A stretch of DNA of 64,000 bases from Neisseria chenwenguii (GTDB lineage: Bacteria; Pseudomonadota; Gammaproteobacteria; Burkholderiales; Neisseriaceae), in the NCBI RefSeq assembly GCF_002216145.1, contig NZ_CP022278.1, positions 1,736,001 to 1,800,000 on the forward strand, written 5' to 3'. The notes beneath the pieces are model-generated. The model saw nothing but the letters and a program-made list of their open reading frames with translations, had not been told where the DNA came from and made no database searches. The position numbers and the translations under genes were made by a program. Shown here piece by piece: positions 26,645 through 35,978 of the stretch (positions are counted from its first letter, which is position 1; each line of letters starts with the position of its first letter).

Positions 26645-27448
26645 ATGAAAAACCTGCGCGCCGCAGCCGTTCAGATGATTTCCACAACCGATCCCGAAAC
26701 CAATATCCGAACCATGCGCCGGCTGGTGCGCGGGGCGGCGGAGCAGGGGGCGGAGTGGGTGTTGCTGCCCGAATACTGGCCGCTGATGGGTCGGAAGGAC
26801 ACCGACAAAATCTCGTTTGCCGAGCCTTTGGGCGACGGTATTTTTCAGACGGCCTTGAGCGAGGCGGCAGCGGAATGCGGCGTGGTTTTGTTCGGCGGAA
26901 CCGTGCCACTGCAAAGCGCCGCGTCCGGTAAAGTGATGAACACGATGCCGGTGTTTGACCGCAGCGGCGCGCGCACCGGGCTTTACCATAAGATGCATCT
27001 GTTCGGCTTTTCGGGTTTGGGCGAGCGCTATGCCGAGGCCGATACCATCAGCGCGGGCGTGGATGTTCCCGATTTGGCGGCGGACGGCGTCAGGGTGGCG
27101 GCGGGCGTGTGTTACGACCTGCGCTTTCCCGAGTTTTTCCGCGCCCAGCAGCCGTTTGACGTGATGCTGCTGCCGGCGGCGTTTACCTACACGACGGGCA
27201 AGGCGCATTGGGAACTGCTGCTGCGCGCGCGGGCGGTGGAAAACCAATGCTACCTGATTGCCGCCGCGCAGGGCGGGCTGCACGAAAGCGGACGGCGCAC
27301 GTTCGGCCACAGCATGATTATCGACCCGTGGGGCGAGGTTTTGGCGGTGTTGCCCGAGGGCGAGGGCGTGGTGGTGGCGGATTTGGACGCATCACGGCTG
27401 CAAAGCGTGCGCACGCGGCTGCCGGCGCTGGCGCACCGGATTTTGTGA
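26645..27448 (+). CDS. Carbon-nitrogen hydrolase (nitrilase superfamily, Nit1/Nit2-like)
   Basis: This is a 267-residue amidase of the nitrilase fold. The triad is visible as Glu43 (LLPEYW), Lys116 (YHKMHLF) and Cys156 (AGVCYDLRFPEFF). The sequence around the cysteine matches the Nit branch, which includes deaminated-glutathione amidase and omega-amidase; the exact substrate is not shown by the sequence. It starts at ATG 26645 with AAAGGA upstream and is the first plus-strand gene of the window. Confidence 0.88.
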   Translation: MKNLRAAAVQMISTTDPETNIRTMRRLVRGAAEQGAEWVLLPEYWPLMGRKDTDKISFAEPLGDGIFQTALSEAAAECGVVLFGGTVPLQSAASGKVMNTMPVFDRSGARTGLYHKMHLFGFSGLGERYAEADTISAGVDVPDLAADGVRVAAGVCYDLRFPEFFRAQQPFDVMLLPAAFTYTTGKAHWELLLRARAVENQCYLIAAAQGGLHESGRRTFGHSMIIDPWGEVLAVLPEGEGVVVADLDASRLQSVRTRLPALAHRIL

Positions 27449-27451
27449 ACG

Positions 27452-27483
27452 ACAGGCCGTCTGAAAATTTTCAGACGGCCTGT
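27452..27483. terminator. Inverted uptake-sequence pair between convergent genes
   Basis: ACAGGCCGTCTGAAAA and its exact inverse form a perfect 32-base palindrome directly after the hydrolase stop. It can serve the plus-strand hydrolase and possibly the convergent nitroreductase. Confidence 0.7.
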
Positions 27484-27592
27484 GTTTCAATCCGGCTGTC
27501 ATCCGGGCATGAACAAAATTTCTACCGGAATTTCAGACATAGCCTCGGGCAGCCGTATCAGGCGGCTGTTTATCCGGGCGTATCCAAATCGG

Positions 27593-28279
27593 TCAGAAAG
27601 CCTTGGCGGCGCAAAACGTGTGCCAGCTTTTGGCGGTTCGGCTGTTGCCGCCGCGTGTTTGGTAATATTCGGTCAGCAGGCGGTCGTATTCGGTCAGTTC
27701 CGGCAGATGTTCGCTGACGGGCGTATAGCGGTTTTCCATATGCGTGATTGCCGCGGGCAGGCGCGGCTTCTGTTCGGGCGATTGGTCGGGGTAGCCGACG
27801 GCCAGTGCGAACACAGGGAAAGTGCGCTCGGGCAGGGCAAGCAGTTCGATAACGCGGGCGGCGTCGGTCAGAATACTGCCGAGGTAAACGGTACCCAGCC
27901 CCATGCTTTCGGCGGCCAAAACCATATTCTGCGCGGCAATCGAGCAGTCGTACACGCCTGCCAAAAAGCGGTCGGCGCTGCCTTGGTGAACCGGATTGAC
28001 GCCCTGCATTTCGGCGATTTCGCTGTTGCGGGCGAGGTCGGCAACAAACATAAATAGATGGCCGTTTTCGCGGACATACGGCTGTGTGCTGATGTCTGAG
28101 AGCGCTTGTTTGAGCGCAGGGTCGGTGATGCTGATGATGGTGCAGGCCTGCATATAGCTGCTGGTCGCGCCGCAGCGGGCGGCGTCGACCAATGCGTTGA
28201 TTTGTGCGGCGTCCAGCGCTTCGGGTTTGAATTTGCGGATGCTGCGGTGTTGTTTTTGGAGGTCGGTAATCGGATTCAT
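27593..28279 (-). CDS. NADPH-dependent nitroreductase, NfsA family
   Basis: This is a 228-residue flavoprotein of the nitro/FMN reductase fold. HRSIRKF near residue 11 and the arginine-rich end GGNSRTAKSWHTF are typical of the NfsA/FRP branch, and GLGTVYLGSI lies at the FMN site. Such enzymes reduce quinones, nitro-compounds or flavins using NADPH. It is convergent with the nitrilase-family gene. Confidence 0.88.
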   Translation of the reverse strand: MNPITDLQKQHRSIRKFKPEALDAAQINALVDAARCGATSSYMQACTIISITDPALKQALSDISTQPYVRENGHLFMFVADLARNSEIAEMQGVNPVHQGSADRFLAGVYDCSIAAQNMVLAAESMGLGTVYLGSILTDAARVIELLALPERTFPVFALAVGYPDQSPEQKPRLPAAITHMENRYTPVSEHLPELTEYDRLLTEYYQTRGGNSRTAKSWHTFCAAKAF

Positions 28280-28350
28280 GGCCGGCTTTCGGTTTGGTGG
28301 AACGATAGGGGGAACTGTAACGCAGTTTGCTGTTTGGTACGAACAAAAAA

Positions 28351-28390
28351 CATCACAGGCCGTCTGAAAACTTTCAGACGGCCTGTGATG
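28351..28390 (-). terminator. Perfect uptake-sequence terminator after ltgA
   Basis: CATCACAGGCCGTCTGAAA and its exact inverse form a 19-bp stem with a two-base loop, followed on the minus strand by TTTTTT. It ends ltgA. Confidence 0.85.
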
Positions 28391-28412
28391 TTTAAAAACG
28401 GATAAAACCGAA

Positions 28413-30245
28413 TCAATATCTTGCCGGTACCGTGCCCATGCGCTGTTTCAGCGAGGTTTGCGGTTCGTTGAACAGATCTGCGTAGTAGGTCGCGTTGGTC
28501 ATGACTTTTTTCACATAGTCGCGCGTTTCGGTAAACGGAATGGTTTCGGCGTAAATCGCGCCTTCCAGCGGGGTAGTGGCCTGCCATTTTCGGGCGCGGC
28601 TGGGGCCGGCGTTGTAGCCTGCGGTGGCCATCACTTCGTTGTTTTGCAGGCGGCGTTTGACGTCGGCCATATACCATGTGCCCATGCGGATGTTGCCGTC
28701 CATCGTGTAAAGCTCTTGCGAACTCATGCCGATTTTGCCGGCGATCTCGCGGGCGGTGGCGGGCATGACCTGCATCAGGCCCTGCGCGCCGACGCTGGAT
28801 TGTGCGCCCATCATAAAGCGGCTTTCCTGACGGATCAGGCCGTAAACCCAGGCGGGATCGACGCCGGCCTGATTGGCAAAACGGGTGGTGGTGTCTTTAA
28901 ACGGCGAGAGATAGCGCAGTTTGTAGTTGAGCTTTTTGTCGGTGCGCTCGGCGCTATTGATCGCCATTTCGTAAAACTTCTGGTCGTAGGCCAGTTGGGC
29001 GGCGGCGAGGAGTTTGTCTTCGTCGAAGCCGCGGGTGGCAAAACGCCATTCCGCCTGCGCTTGACGGCGCATTTTGAAATCGCTGCCGCTGTTTTTAAAC
29101 AAAACCAGCGCGCGGTCGATGGCGCCGTCTTTCGCCATGCGTTTCACTTCGCCGTGCCCCGCGTCGGAAACATTGCTCTTGGTGCTGACGCGGCGGCCGA
29201 GTTCTTCGCCCGCCATTACGGCGTAGAAATTGCGGCCGGTGGCAGCGGCTTTTTCATACAGCGCGTCGGCGCGGCCTTTGTTGCCCTGTGCGGCGTAACT
29301 GCGGCCGAGCCAGTAGAGCCAGGTCGGGTCGTTTTGCAGCTTGGCGGGCATACTTTGGATCACGCCGGCCAGTTCGTTCCAGCGTTGCAGGCGCAGCGCG
29401 GCGCGGGCGTTCCATTCGAGCTGTTCGTTGTTGAGCTGCGAGCGGTCCGCAACGCGGCCGTAATACGTCATCGCCGTCGGCATATTCTGGTTTTGCGCCT
29501 GATAATGCCCCAACACGCCCCAAGCGTAGCTGCTTTGCGCACGGCTCAAGCCGCCTTCCATCGCCGAGAGCGTCGCCGCCGCCGAAGCGGATTTGCGCGC
29601 TTCTTTGCCGATGGCCTTCAGCAGCGAATATTCCTGCGCACCTTGCGAACCGCCTTCAAACGGGCTGCCCAAAGCCGCCGCCAGATTGCGCGCGTCGGTA
29701 ATCTGGTTGGCCGCCAGCAGGCCGCGCACACGGCGCCAGGCATCGTCGGTTTTCAGACGGCCTTGTGCCGCTGCGGTTTCAATCAGGCGGGTGCAGCCTT
29801 CCGGCAGTCTGCCTGTTTCGCGCACCAATTCCGCCGCTTTGCCGCCGTTGCCGTCGTTCAATTCGGCGTAACACTCGGTTTCCTGCGCACGCCCCGCCTT
29901 GTCGAGTTTTTTGTATTCCTGACGGAACACATCCCACTGCCCGCGCTGGCCGAGGCTTTTCAGCCATTCGTTGCGCACGTTTTCCGCCATCGCGCTGTCG
30001 CCGGCGTTGGCAAGATACTGCTGCACCCACGCATCGTCGCCGCTTTTTGCAGCGTTCATCGCGCTCTCATAACCGCCGAAATCCGACAAAACTTTAGACG
30101 CGCTCTCGCTGCGGCGGACAGGCGAAGCGTCTTCGACGGTCGGTTTGGTTTTGGCGGCGGCGGATTTGTCTTCAGAGGCGCAAGCCGACAAAACGGCGGC
30201 GGCGATTAAGGTCAGCGATAGGGAAAGTGTGCGTTTGATGGTCAT
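28413..30245 (-). CDS. ltgA: Soluble lytic murein transglycosylase, outer-membrane lipoprotein
   Basis: This enzyme cleaves the glycan strands of peptidoglycan with formation of 1,6-anhydro ends. The signal peptide ends LSACASE, a lipobox. A long alpha-helical, Slt70-like superhelix (about 50-430) is followed by the SLT domain, where the catalytic glutamate is in GLIRQESRFMMGAQS, with GLMQVMPATA and YNAGPSRARKW behind it. Its 610 residues and layout match LtgA of pathogenic neisseriae, whose action releases cytotoxic peptidoglycan monomers. Confidence 0.94.
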   Translation of the reverse strand: MTIKRTLSLSLTLIAAAVLSACASEDKSAAAKTKPTVEDASPVRRSESASKVLSDFGGYESAMNAAKSGDDAWVQQYLANAGDSAMAENVRNEWLKSLGQRGQWDVFRQEYKKLDKAGRAQETECYAELNDGNGGKAAELVRETGRLPEGCTRLIETAAAQGRLKTDDAWRRVRGLLAANQITDARNLAAALGSPFEGGSQGAQEYSLLKAIGKEARKSASAAATLSAMEGGLSRAQSSYAWGVLGHYQAQNQNMPTAMTYYGRVADRSQLNNEQLEWNARAALRLQRWNELAGVIQSMPAKLQNDPTWLYWLGRSYAAQGNKGRADALYEKAAATGRNFYAVMAGEELGRRVSTKSNVSDAGHGEVKRMAKDGAIDRALVLFKNSGSDFKMRRQAQAEWRFATRGFDEDKLLAAAQLAYDQKFYEMAINSAERTDKKLNYKLRYLSPFKDTTTRFANQAGVDPAWVYGLIRQESRFMMGAQSSVGAQGLMQVMPATAREIAGKIGMSSQELYTMDGNIRMGTWYMADVKRRLQNNEVMATAGYNAGPSRARKWQATTPLEGAIYAETIPFTETRDYVKKVMTNATYYADLFNEPQTSLKQRMGTVPARY

Positions 30246-30431
30246 AAAATATTTCTCGGTGTCGTGGTGTTTTTGGATTTTTCAGACGGCCTGATGCCGT
30301 TTGTCTGACAGATAAACCGCATATCGAAATGCGGAAATTTGAAATAAAAAACAGGCCTGCATTCTAAATGATTCGGACGGTTTTGCCGATTTTTCAGGGA
30401 GACTTTACATTTTCGGGCGGAGTTCTCGAGA

Positions 30432-30470
30432 CAGGCCGTCTGAAAAATACGGTTATTTTCAGACGGCCTG
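30432..30470 (-). terminator. Inverted uptake-sequence pair after the DHA2 exporter gene
   Basis: CAGGCCGTCTGAAAA and TTTTCAGACGGCCTG are inverted around about nine bases, 22 bases past the exporter stop. Confidence 0.65.
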
Positions 30471-30492
30471 CCTTTCCAATTCCCGCCCCAAA

Positions 30493-31920
30493 CTATTTCT
30501 GATGCGGCTTCAGCTTTGCCGCACAAAAGATCATCATCACGCCCACGGCCAGCGCGCTACCCATCGCCAGATGGATGCCGTCGAGCATCGCCGCCTGCAG
30601 CGTGGCGGCGGACGACAGCTTTTCGCCGATGTTGGTCAGGCCGACGAAAAACGCTGCGCCGATGGCACCGAAAATCGGGTTGATTGTGGTCAGAATCGCC
30701 GCGCCGTGCGGATTAAGCTGTTTGGGCAGCGCATTGAGTCCGTGCGCTTCGCCCGTGACGCAGGCGGAAACGGCAGTGGCAAACAGCGCAAACATCGCGG
30801 AAATCATCACCACCTGCGTATCCAGCCGCAAAAACGTCCACAACACCAACACCGCCCCCGTCAGCGCAAACGTAGCCGGCAAGACGACGAAACGCCCGCC
30901 TTTTTTATCCAGCAGCCGTCCGAAAAACGGCGCGGAAACGGCCTGCGCGATGCTGGCGGGCATCATCATCAGGCCGGTTGCCGTGCCCGTAATCATCAAG
31001 ACCTGCTGGGTGTACATCGGCATCAAGAGTTCCATGCCCAAAAACAGAAAACCCGACGACGCCAAAATCACGACGCAGTAGCCAAACTGCCTATAGCCCA
31101 ACGCGCGCAGGTTCAACAGCGGCGTGGCCAAATGAAACTGGCGGCGGGCAAACCAGCCGACCAACACCAGCGATGCGGCGAAAAATGCGGCAAATTCCAA
31201 AGCCGACAAATGAGCGAAATTGCTGCTGGCAAACACCAACCCGCCGAATCCCGCCACCGACAATACCGCCGAGAGCGCGTCGATTTTCGGACGCGTGATG
31301 TTGCTCAGATTGACCGTAAGATATTTCGACACCAGCAGCATCGCCGCCAGCATAAACGGCGCGGTAAACCCAAACAAAATGCGCCAATGGGTGTGGTCGA
31401 TAATCACGCCCGAAATCGTCGGTCCCAGCGCCGGCGCAACAGTAAACATCATCGTCAGCACGCCCATCGCCGTACCGCGATGCGCAGGCGGGAAAATCGT
31501 CAGAATGCCGTTAAACAGCAGCGGCACAAAAAACGCCGCCGCCACCGCCTGCACCATCCGCCCCGCCAGCAACACCCCAAACGTCGGCGCAAACGCGCAC
31601 ACCAGCGAGCCCGCCAAAAACGTCGCCTGCGTAACCAGCACCATTTTGCGCGTTTCCAGCCATTGAATCGCCGCTGCCGTCATCGGCGCAAATGCGCCCA
31701 TTACCAGCAGAAAGCCCGTCGTCAGCCACTGCACCATGGTTTTGTCCACCCCGAAATCACGCATAATCGGCGTGAGCGCCACATTGAGCAACGTGTCGTT
31801 GAGGTAGCCGAAAAACGCGCCGATAAACAACGTGGCAACGATGGTTTTGGCGGGAAAGTCGGGGTTGTCGGCGAAATATTCGTGCGCCGCCCTCCCTCCG
31901 TTATTATCAGAAGCGTCCAT
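30493..31920 (-). CDS. MFS exporter of the DHA2 (EmrB/QacA) type
   Basis: This is a 475-residue membrane protein with about 13-14 hydrophobic helices. The early motif FGYLNDTLLNVALTPIMRDF carries the NVALP-like signature of drug:proton antiporters with 14 helices, and GRMVQAVAAAFFVPL fits motif C. Likely role: proton-coupled efflux of toxic compounds; the substrate is unknown. No membrane-fusion partner (EmrA-like) is beside it. It is divergent from the FMN reductase gene, with 134 bases between them. Confidence 0.85.
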   Translation of the reverse strand: MDASDNNGGRAAHEYFADNPDFPAKTIVATLFIGAFFGYLNDTLLNVALTPIMRDFGVDKTMVQWLTTGFLLVMGAFAPMTAAAIQWLETRKMVLVTQATFLAGSLVCAFAPTFGVLLAGRMVQAVAAAFFVPLLFNGILTIFPPAHRGTAMGVLTMMFTVAPALGPTISGVIIDHTHWRILFGFTAPFMLAAMLLVSKYLTVNLSNITRPKIDALSAVLSVAGFGGLVFASSNFAHLSALEFAAFFAASLVLVGWFARRQFHLATPLLNLRALGYRQFGYCVVILASSGFLFLGMELLMPMYTQQVLMITGTATGLMMMPASIAQAVSAPFFGRLLDKKGGRFVVLPATFALTGAVLVLWTFLRLDTQVVMISAMFALFATAVSACVTGEAHGLNALPKQLNPHGAAILTTINPIFGAIGAAFFVGLTNIGEKLSSAATLQAAMLDGIHLAMGSALAVGVMMIFCAAKLKPHQK

Positions 31921-32054
31921 ATCTGTTTGAATTTAAAATTGAAAGCGCAAAATTATAACACAAATGCCGTCTGAAAAATGCTTGCATGTTTTCAGACGGC
32001 ACACTAAAATACAAATAATAATTATTTTTATTTTCTAACAATGGGAAAGAAACA

Positions 32055-32621
32055 ATGAGCAAAAAAGTCAGTATTTTGGTCGGCAGCCTGCGCAAAGGTT
32101 CGTTTGCCCGAAAAACCGCCCAAAACGTGATTCCGATGTTTCCTGCGGACTATGAAGCGAAAATCGTCGAAATCGGCGGCCTGCCGCTTTACAGCTTCGA
32201 CTACGACGACCCAAACGAAACCGACTGCCCCGTACCTGAAAGCTACACGCAGTTCCGCGAAACCATCAAGGCATCTGCGGGCGTATTGTTTGTGACTGCC
32301 GAAAACAACCGCACCGTGCCTGCCTGCTTGAAAAACGCAATCGACATCGGATCGAAACCGAATGCCGATGTCGCTTGGAAAAACGTGCCCGCAGGCATCA
32401 TCAGCCATTCGGTCGGCAAAATGGGCGGTTACAGCGCACACAAAAACCTGCGCCTCGCGCTTTCCTATTTCGATATGCCGCTGACGGGGCAGCCCGAGAT
32501 ATTTTTAGGCAACTCACCCACTATGTTCGACGAAGAAGGAAAACTGGTTGAGTCGGCAAGAAAATTTGTTCAGAGCTATATCGAGCAGCTGGTTGCATTG
32601 ATTGAGAAAAATCCGAAATAA
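32055..32621 (+). CDS. NADPH-dependent FMN reductase family protein
   Basis: This is a 188-residue flavodoxin-fold protein. VGSLRKGSFARKTAQN is the phosphate-binding loop for FMN, and VTAENNRTVPACLKNAID contains the second FMN contact typical of the YieF/ChrR/azoreductase group. It probably reduces quinones or other acceptors with NAD(P)H. It has GGGAAAG upstream of the ATG. The AT-rich gap shared with the divergent exporter likely contains both promoters. Confidence 0.88.
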   Translation: MSKKVSILVGSLRKGSFARKTAQNVIPMFPADYEAKIVEIGGLPLYSFDYDDPNETDCPVPESYTQFRETIKASAGVLFVTAENNRTVPACLKNAIDIGSKPNADVAWKNVPAGIISHSVGKMGGYSAHKNLRLALSYFDMPLTGQPEIFLGNSPTMFDEEGKLVESARKFVQSYIEQLVALIEKNPK

Positions 32622-32635
32622 GCCTTGGTAAGCAG

Positions 32636-32665
32636 ATGCCGTCTGAAAACCTGTTCAGACGGCAT
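32636..32665. terminator. Inverted uptake-sequence pair between convergent genes
   Basis: ATGCCGTCTGAA and TTCAGACGGCAT pair across six bases between the FMN reductase gene and priA. The right arm reaches the priA stop codon. It is probably bidirectional. Confidence 0.65.
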
Positions 32666-34836
32666 TACATCTCCTGCGGATCGACATCGACGCTCCAGCG
32701 GATTTCGGCGTCTTTATTCTGCTGCAACGCCCGTATCCACAGGCTTACGACGTGGTGCAGGTCTTTGCGCGAGGCGGATTCGAGGAAGATTTGGGCGCGT
32801 TCGCGTTCGGCGAGGCGCACCATCAGCATGGGGGCGGGGCCGAACAGGGAAACGCCCCCGGCGAGCCGTGGTGCGAGTTCGGCCTTGATTCGGTTGAGAA
32901 AATCCATCGCGGCGGCGACGTTGGGCGCATCGGCGCGGATGGCCGTCTGAAAACCGAAAGGCGGCATATTGAACATCTGCCGTTCGGCCAATTCGTTTTC
33001 AGCGAATTTCCGGAAATCCTGCGCTTTGACGGCGGCAAACACAGGATGCTCGGGCAGCTGGGTCTGGATCAGAACGCCGCCCGCGGTTTCGGCGCGCCCC
33101 GCACGGCCGGAAACCTGCATCAGTTCGGCAAATAGCCGCTCGGGGGCGCGGAAGTCGGCGCTGTAAAGGCTGCCGTCGGCATTCAACACAATCACCAGAT
33201 TCAGCCGCGCGAAGTCGTGGCCTTTGGCGAGCATCTGCGTGCCGACGAGAATGTCGATGTCGTTTTCGGCGATGCGGCGGTAGAGATCCGCCCAGTCGTT
33301 TTTGTGCGCCGTGCTGTCGCGGTCAACGCGGGCGGTTTTGGCCTGCGGCAGGAAGTTGCGCAGGGTTTCTTCGACGCGCTGCGTGCCGTGGCCGACGGCG
33401 GTCAGATCCTGATTGCCGCAGCTAGGGCATTTGAACGGCACGGGTTCGCGGTGGTCGCAATGGTGGCAGCGCAGCTGGCGGGCGCGTTGGTGGAACACCA
33501 TTTTCGCCGAGCAGTTGGGGCAGCCGAAAGTATGCCCGCAGTCGCCGCAAAACAGCGCGGGCGCGAAGCCGCGGCGGTTGAGATACACCAGCGACATGCC
33601 GCCTTTTTCAAAATTTTTCTTCAATAAATCCAGCGCTTGCGGCGAGAAGCCGTTGTCGAGTTTCAGACGGCCTACGTTGAGGATTTCCACTTTCGGCAGT
33701 TTGGCCCCGGCGTGGGCGCGCTCGGTCAGCTCCAATAATTGATACGCGCCGCTTTGCGCTTTGTGCCAGCTCCCGAGGCTGGGCGTGGCGCTGCCCAACA
33801 CAACCGGACAAGCCGCCTGTTTCGCCCGCCAAACCGCTAAATCCCGCGCCTGATAGCGCAATTCGTTGTCCTGCTTAAACGATCCGTCGTGTTCCTCATC
33901 AACCACAATCAGTCCGAGGTTTTTCATCGGCGTGAACACCGAAAGGCGCGTGCCGATAATCAGTTTGGCCTGCCCGAGCATGGCGCTCAGATAATCCTGC
34001 GTGCGCCGGCCGGCGGCGGTCCGGCTGTGCAAAACGGCGGTCGGCACGTCGGCAAAACGCGCTTCCACCCGCTTCAAAAGCTGCGGCGTGAGGTTGATTT
34101 CGGGCAGTAAAAACAACACCTGTTTTCCCGAAGCCAATACTTTTGCCGCCGCATCGAAATACACTTCGGTTTTGCCGCTGCCCGTGATGCCGTAGAGCAG
34201 AAACGGCTTGAAACGCCCGAAGGCCGTCTGAATCTGTTCCGACGCGGCCTGCTGTCGGGCGTTTAAAATTTTTTCAGATGGCCGCAACACGGGCAGCGCC
34301 GCCTGCTTGGTTTCCAGCCAGCCCGCCGCCGTCCATTCCTCCAGCAGTTTCGCCGCCTGACTGTTGACCCGTTTCAAGGCCGGGAGCGTGAGGCCGTCTG
34401 AATGTTGCAGCGCCTGCCACAACGCGGCTTTTTTGTGAAACCGCGCCGGCGGCGGCGTTTGCGCCCTGCCGGTTCCGTTCAGCGCGTAAAACAGCGGCGG
34501 CTCGGGCGTTTCCACTGCTTTCGCTTCCTTCAAACCCTGCGGCAGCGCGGTAAACACCGCCTGCCCGAGCGGATAGTGGTAATAGCGCGCGGTAAATTCC
34601 AGCAGCTTGCGCCAGTCTTCCGGCAGCGCGGGTTCGCCGCTAAAGGCTGTCTGAATATTCAGAATTTTCGCCGCCGCAATTTCGGGCGAAACATGGTTCG
34701 CCCAAACAATCCCCGCCTGCGGCCTGTTGCGGAAAGGCACTACCACGCGCGTGCCCGCGGGCAGGGCTTCGGGGTGGGCGTAGGTCAGAAGACCGTCTGA
34801 AATCGGGATATTGAGGGCGATATGATGGTAAATCAT
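32665..34836 (-). CDS. priA: Primosomal replication protein PriA (3'-5' helicase)
   Basis: PriA restarts collapsed replication forks by loading the replicative helicase. The N-terminal 3'BD domain (1-105) is followed by the helicase core with Walker A YGITGSGKTE and Walker B VVDEEHD. The zinc-binding region is CGDCGHTFGCPNCSAKM with further pairs CHHC and CPSC. It has 723 residues, as usual. The start codon at 34836 stands alone as the first in-frame ATG. Confidence 0.96.
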   Translation of the reverse strand: MIYHHIALNIPISDGLLTYAHPEALPAGTRVVVPFRNRPQAGIVWANHVSPEIAAAKILNIQTAFSGEPALPEDWRKLLEFTARYYHYPLGQAVFTALPQGLKEAKAVETPEPPLFYALNGTGRAQTPPPARFHKKAALWQALQHSDGLTLPALKRVNSQAAKLLEEWTAAGWLETKQAALPVLRPSEKILNARQQAASEQIQTAFGRFKPFLLYGITGSGKTEVYFDAAAKVLASGKQVLFLLPEINLTPQLLKRVEARFADVPTAVLHSRTAAGRRTQDYLSAMLGQAKLIIGTRLSVFTPMKNLGLIVVDEEHDGSFKQDNELRYQARDLAVWRAKQAACPVVLGSATPSLGSWHKAQSGAYQLLELTERAHAGAKLPKVEILNVGRLKLDNGFSPQALDLLKKNFEKGGMSLVYLNRRGFAPALFCGDCGHTFGCPNCSAKMVFHQRARQLRCHHCDHREPVPFKCPSCGNQDLTAVGHGTQRVEETLRNFLPQAKTARVDRDSTAHKNDWADLYRRIAENDIDILVGTQMLAKGHDFARLNLVIVLNADGSLYSADFRAPERLFAELMQVSGRAGRAETAGGVLIQTQLPEHPVFAAVKAQDFRKFAENELAERQMFNMPPFGFQTAIRADAPNVAAAMDFLNRIKAELAPRLAGGVSLFGPAPMLMVRLAERERAQIFLESASRKDLHHVVSLWIRALQQNKDAEIRWSVDVDPQEM

Positions 34837-34935
34837 GGCAGTTTGCTGAAAATCCGTCAGACCGCATTTTAGCAGTTATCGCGTCGCGAAAAAGCGGGTT
34901 TCCGTTCCGTAAATGCGAATGTCCGCCCGCTCTGT

Positions 34936-34941
34936 TACAAT
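34936..34941 (+). promoter_or_regulatory. Candidate extended -10 of dsbC
   Basis: TGTTACAAT contains the hexamer TACAAT with an upstream TG, 36 bases before the dsbC start. No good -35 box is visible, as expected for an extended -10 promoter. Confidence 0.45.
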
Positions 34942-34977
34942 GCCGTTTTTCTTAATCACCACAGTTTTTTTCCGACC

Positions 34978-35793
34978 ATGAACAACAAATTCATCAAAGC
35001 GCTCCTGCCGTTCGCATTACTTCCCCTCATCGCCTGCGGCCAGACCGGCGGCAGCCAGAAAACCGTCTCAGAATCCAAAGCCTCATCCGCGCCGGCCGCA
35101 GCCGCTTCCGCCGCCAAACCCGCAGCAGGCAATGTAGCCGAAGCGCTCAAAGCCAGGCTCGAGCAGACCTACGGCGCACAAAAACTCAAAGTCATCAGCG
35201 TATCCGAAACCCCCGTACAGGGCATTTACGAAGTCGTCGTCAGCGGCAAACAGGTCATCTACACCGACGCCAAAGGCGACTATATGTTTGTCGGCGACCT
35301 CATCAACGTCAACACCCGCGAAAGCCTCACCGAAGCACGCGCCGCCGAGTTGAACAAAATCGACTTTTCCACCCTGCCGTTTGACAAAGCGATTAAAGAA
35401 GTGCGCGGCAACGGCAAGCTCAAAGTCGCCGTATTCTCCGACCCCGACTGCCCGTTCTGCAAACGCTTGGAACACGAAATCGTCAAAATGACCGACGTTA
35501 CCGTCTACAACTTCATGATGCCGATTGCCAGCCTCCACCCCGACGCCGCCCGCAAAGCCGAGCTGATTTGGTGCCAAAGCGACCGTACCAAAGCGTGGAC
35601 CGACTGGATGCGTAACGGCAAACTGCCCGCCGCCGCCAAAGCCTGCGACAACCCCGTCGCCGAAACCACTTCGCTGGGCGAACAGCTCGGCTTTACCGGC
35701 ACGCCCACGCTGGTGTTCCCCAACGGCCACACCCAAAGCGGTTACAGCCCCATGCCGCAACTTCAGGAAATCATTGCGAAAAATCAGAAATGA
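34978..35793 (+). CDS. dsbC: Thiol:disulfide isomerase DsbC, predicted lipoprotein
   Basis: DsbC corrects wrong disulfides in exported proteins. A signal peptide ends LPLIACGQ, a lipobox with Cys20, so this DsbC is probably anchored to a membrane, unlike the soluble E. coli form. A spacer rich in Ala and Ser follows, then the dimerisation domain (about 50-125) and the thioredoxin domain with active site Cys158-Pro-Phe-Cys161 and the cis-proline loop GTPTLVFPNG. It has 271 residues. Confidence 0.94.
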   Translation: MNNKFIKALLPFALLPLIACGQTGGSQKTVSESKASSAPAAAASAAKPAAGNVAEALKARLEQTYGAQKLKVISVSETPVQGIYEVVVSGKQVIYTDAKGDYMFVGDLINVNTRESLTEARAAELNKIDFSTLPFDKAIKEVRGNGKLKVAVFSDPDCPFCKRLEHEIVKMTDVTVYNFMMPIASLHPDAARKAELIWCQSDRTKAWTDWMRNGKLPAAAKACDNPVAETTSLGEQLGFTGTPTLVFPNGHTQSGYSPMPQLQEIIAKNQK

Positions 35794-35814
35794 TTGGGTA
35801 AGGGTTTGAAAAAT

Positions 35815-35847
35815 AAAGGCCGTCTGAAAAGTTTTCAGACGGCCTTT
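35815..35847 (+). terminator. Perfect uptake-sequence terminator after dsbC
   Basis: AAAGGCCGTCTGAAAA and its exact inverse form a 16-bp stem around a single base, 22 bases past the dsbC stop. Confidence 0.8.
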
Positions 35848-35880
35848 GCTTATCCGGCGAAATCCATTAAAACCGCGTAG

Positions 35881-35914
35881 GTACGGTTAGCCGCCATAAG
35901 CGGCGTAATCGTAC
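35881..35914. repeat. GTACGGTTA hairpin repeat, copy 3
   Basis: GTACGGTTAGCCGC and GCGGCGTAATCGTAC pair with loop CATAA. It matches 6082-6115 except in the loop and one arm base. It lies in the convergent gap between dsbC and tsaD. Confidence 0.7.
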
Positions 35915-35978
35915 GGACAGTCTATAGATTAAGATGCCGTCTGAAAAGTTTGTGATTTTTCAGGCGGCATCACCATTC

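Noticed and set aside
28458..30209. 583-codon open frame on the plus strand
   Set aside because: It is antisense to ltgA, which has a lipobox and catalytic motifs; the shadow has none.
30502..31974. 490-codon open frame on the plus strand
   Set aside because: It is antisense to the DHA2 exporter; the translation is dominated by His, Arg and Gln, typical of a shadow frame.
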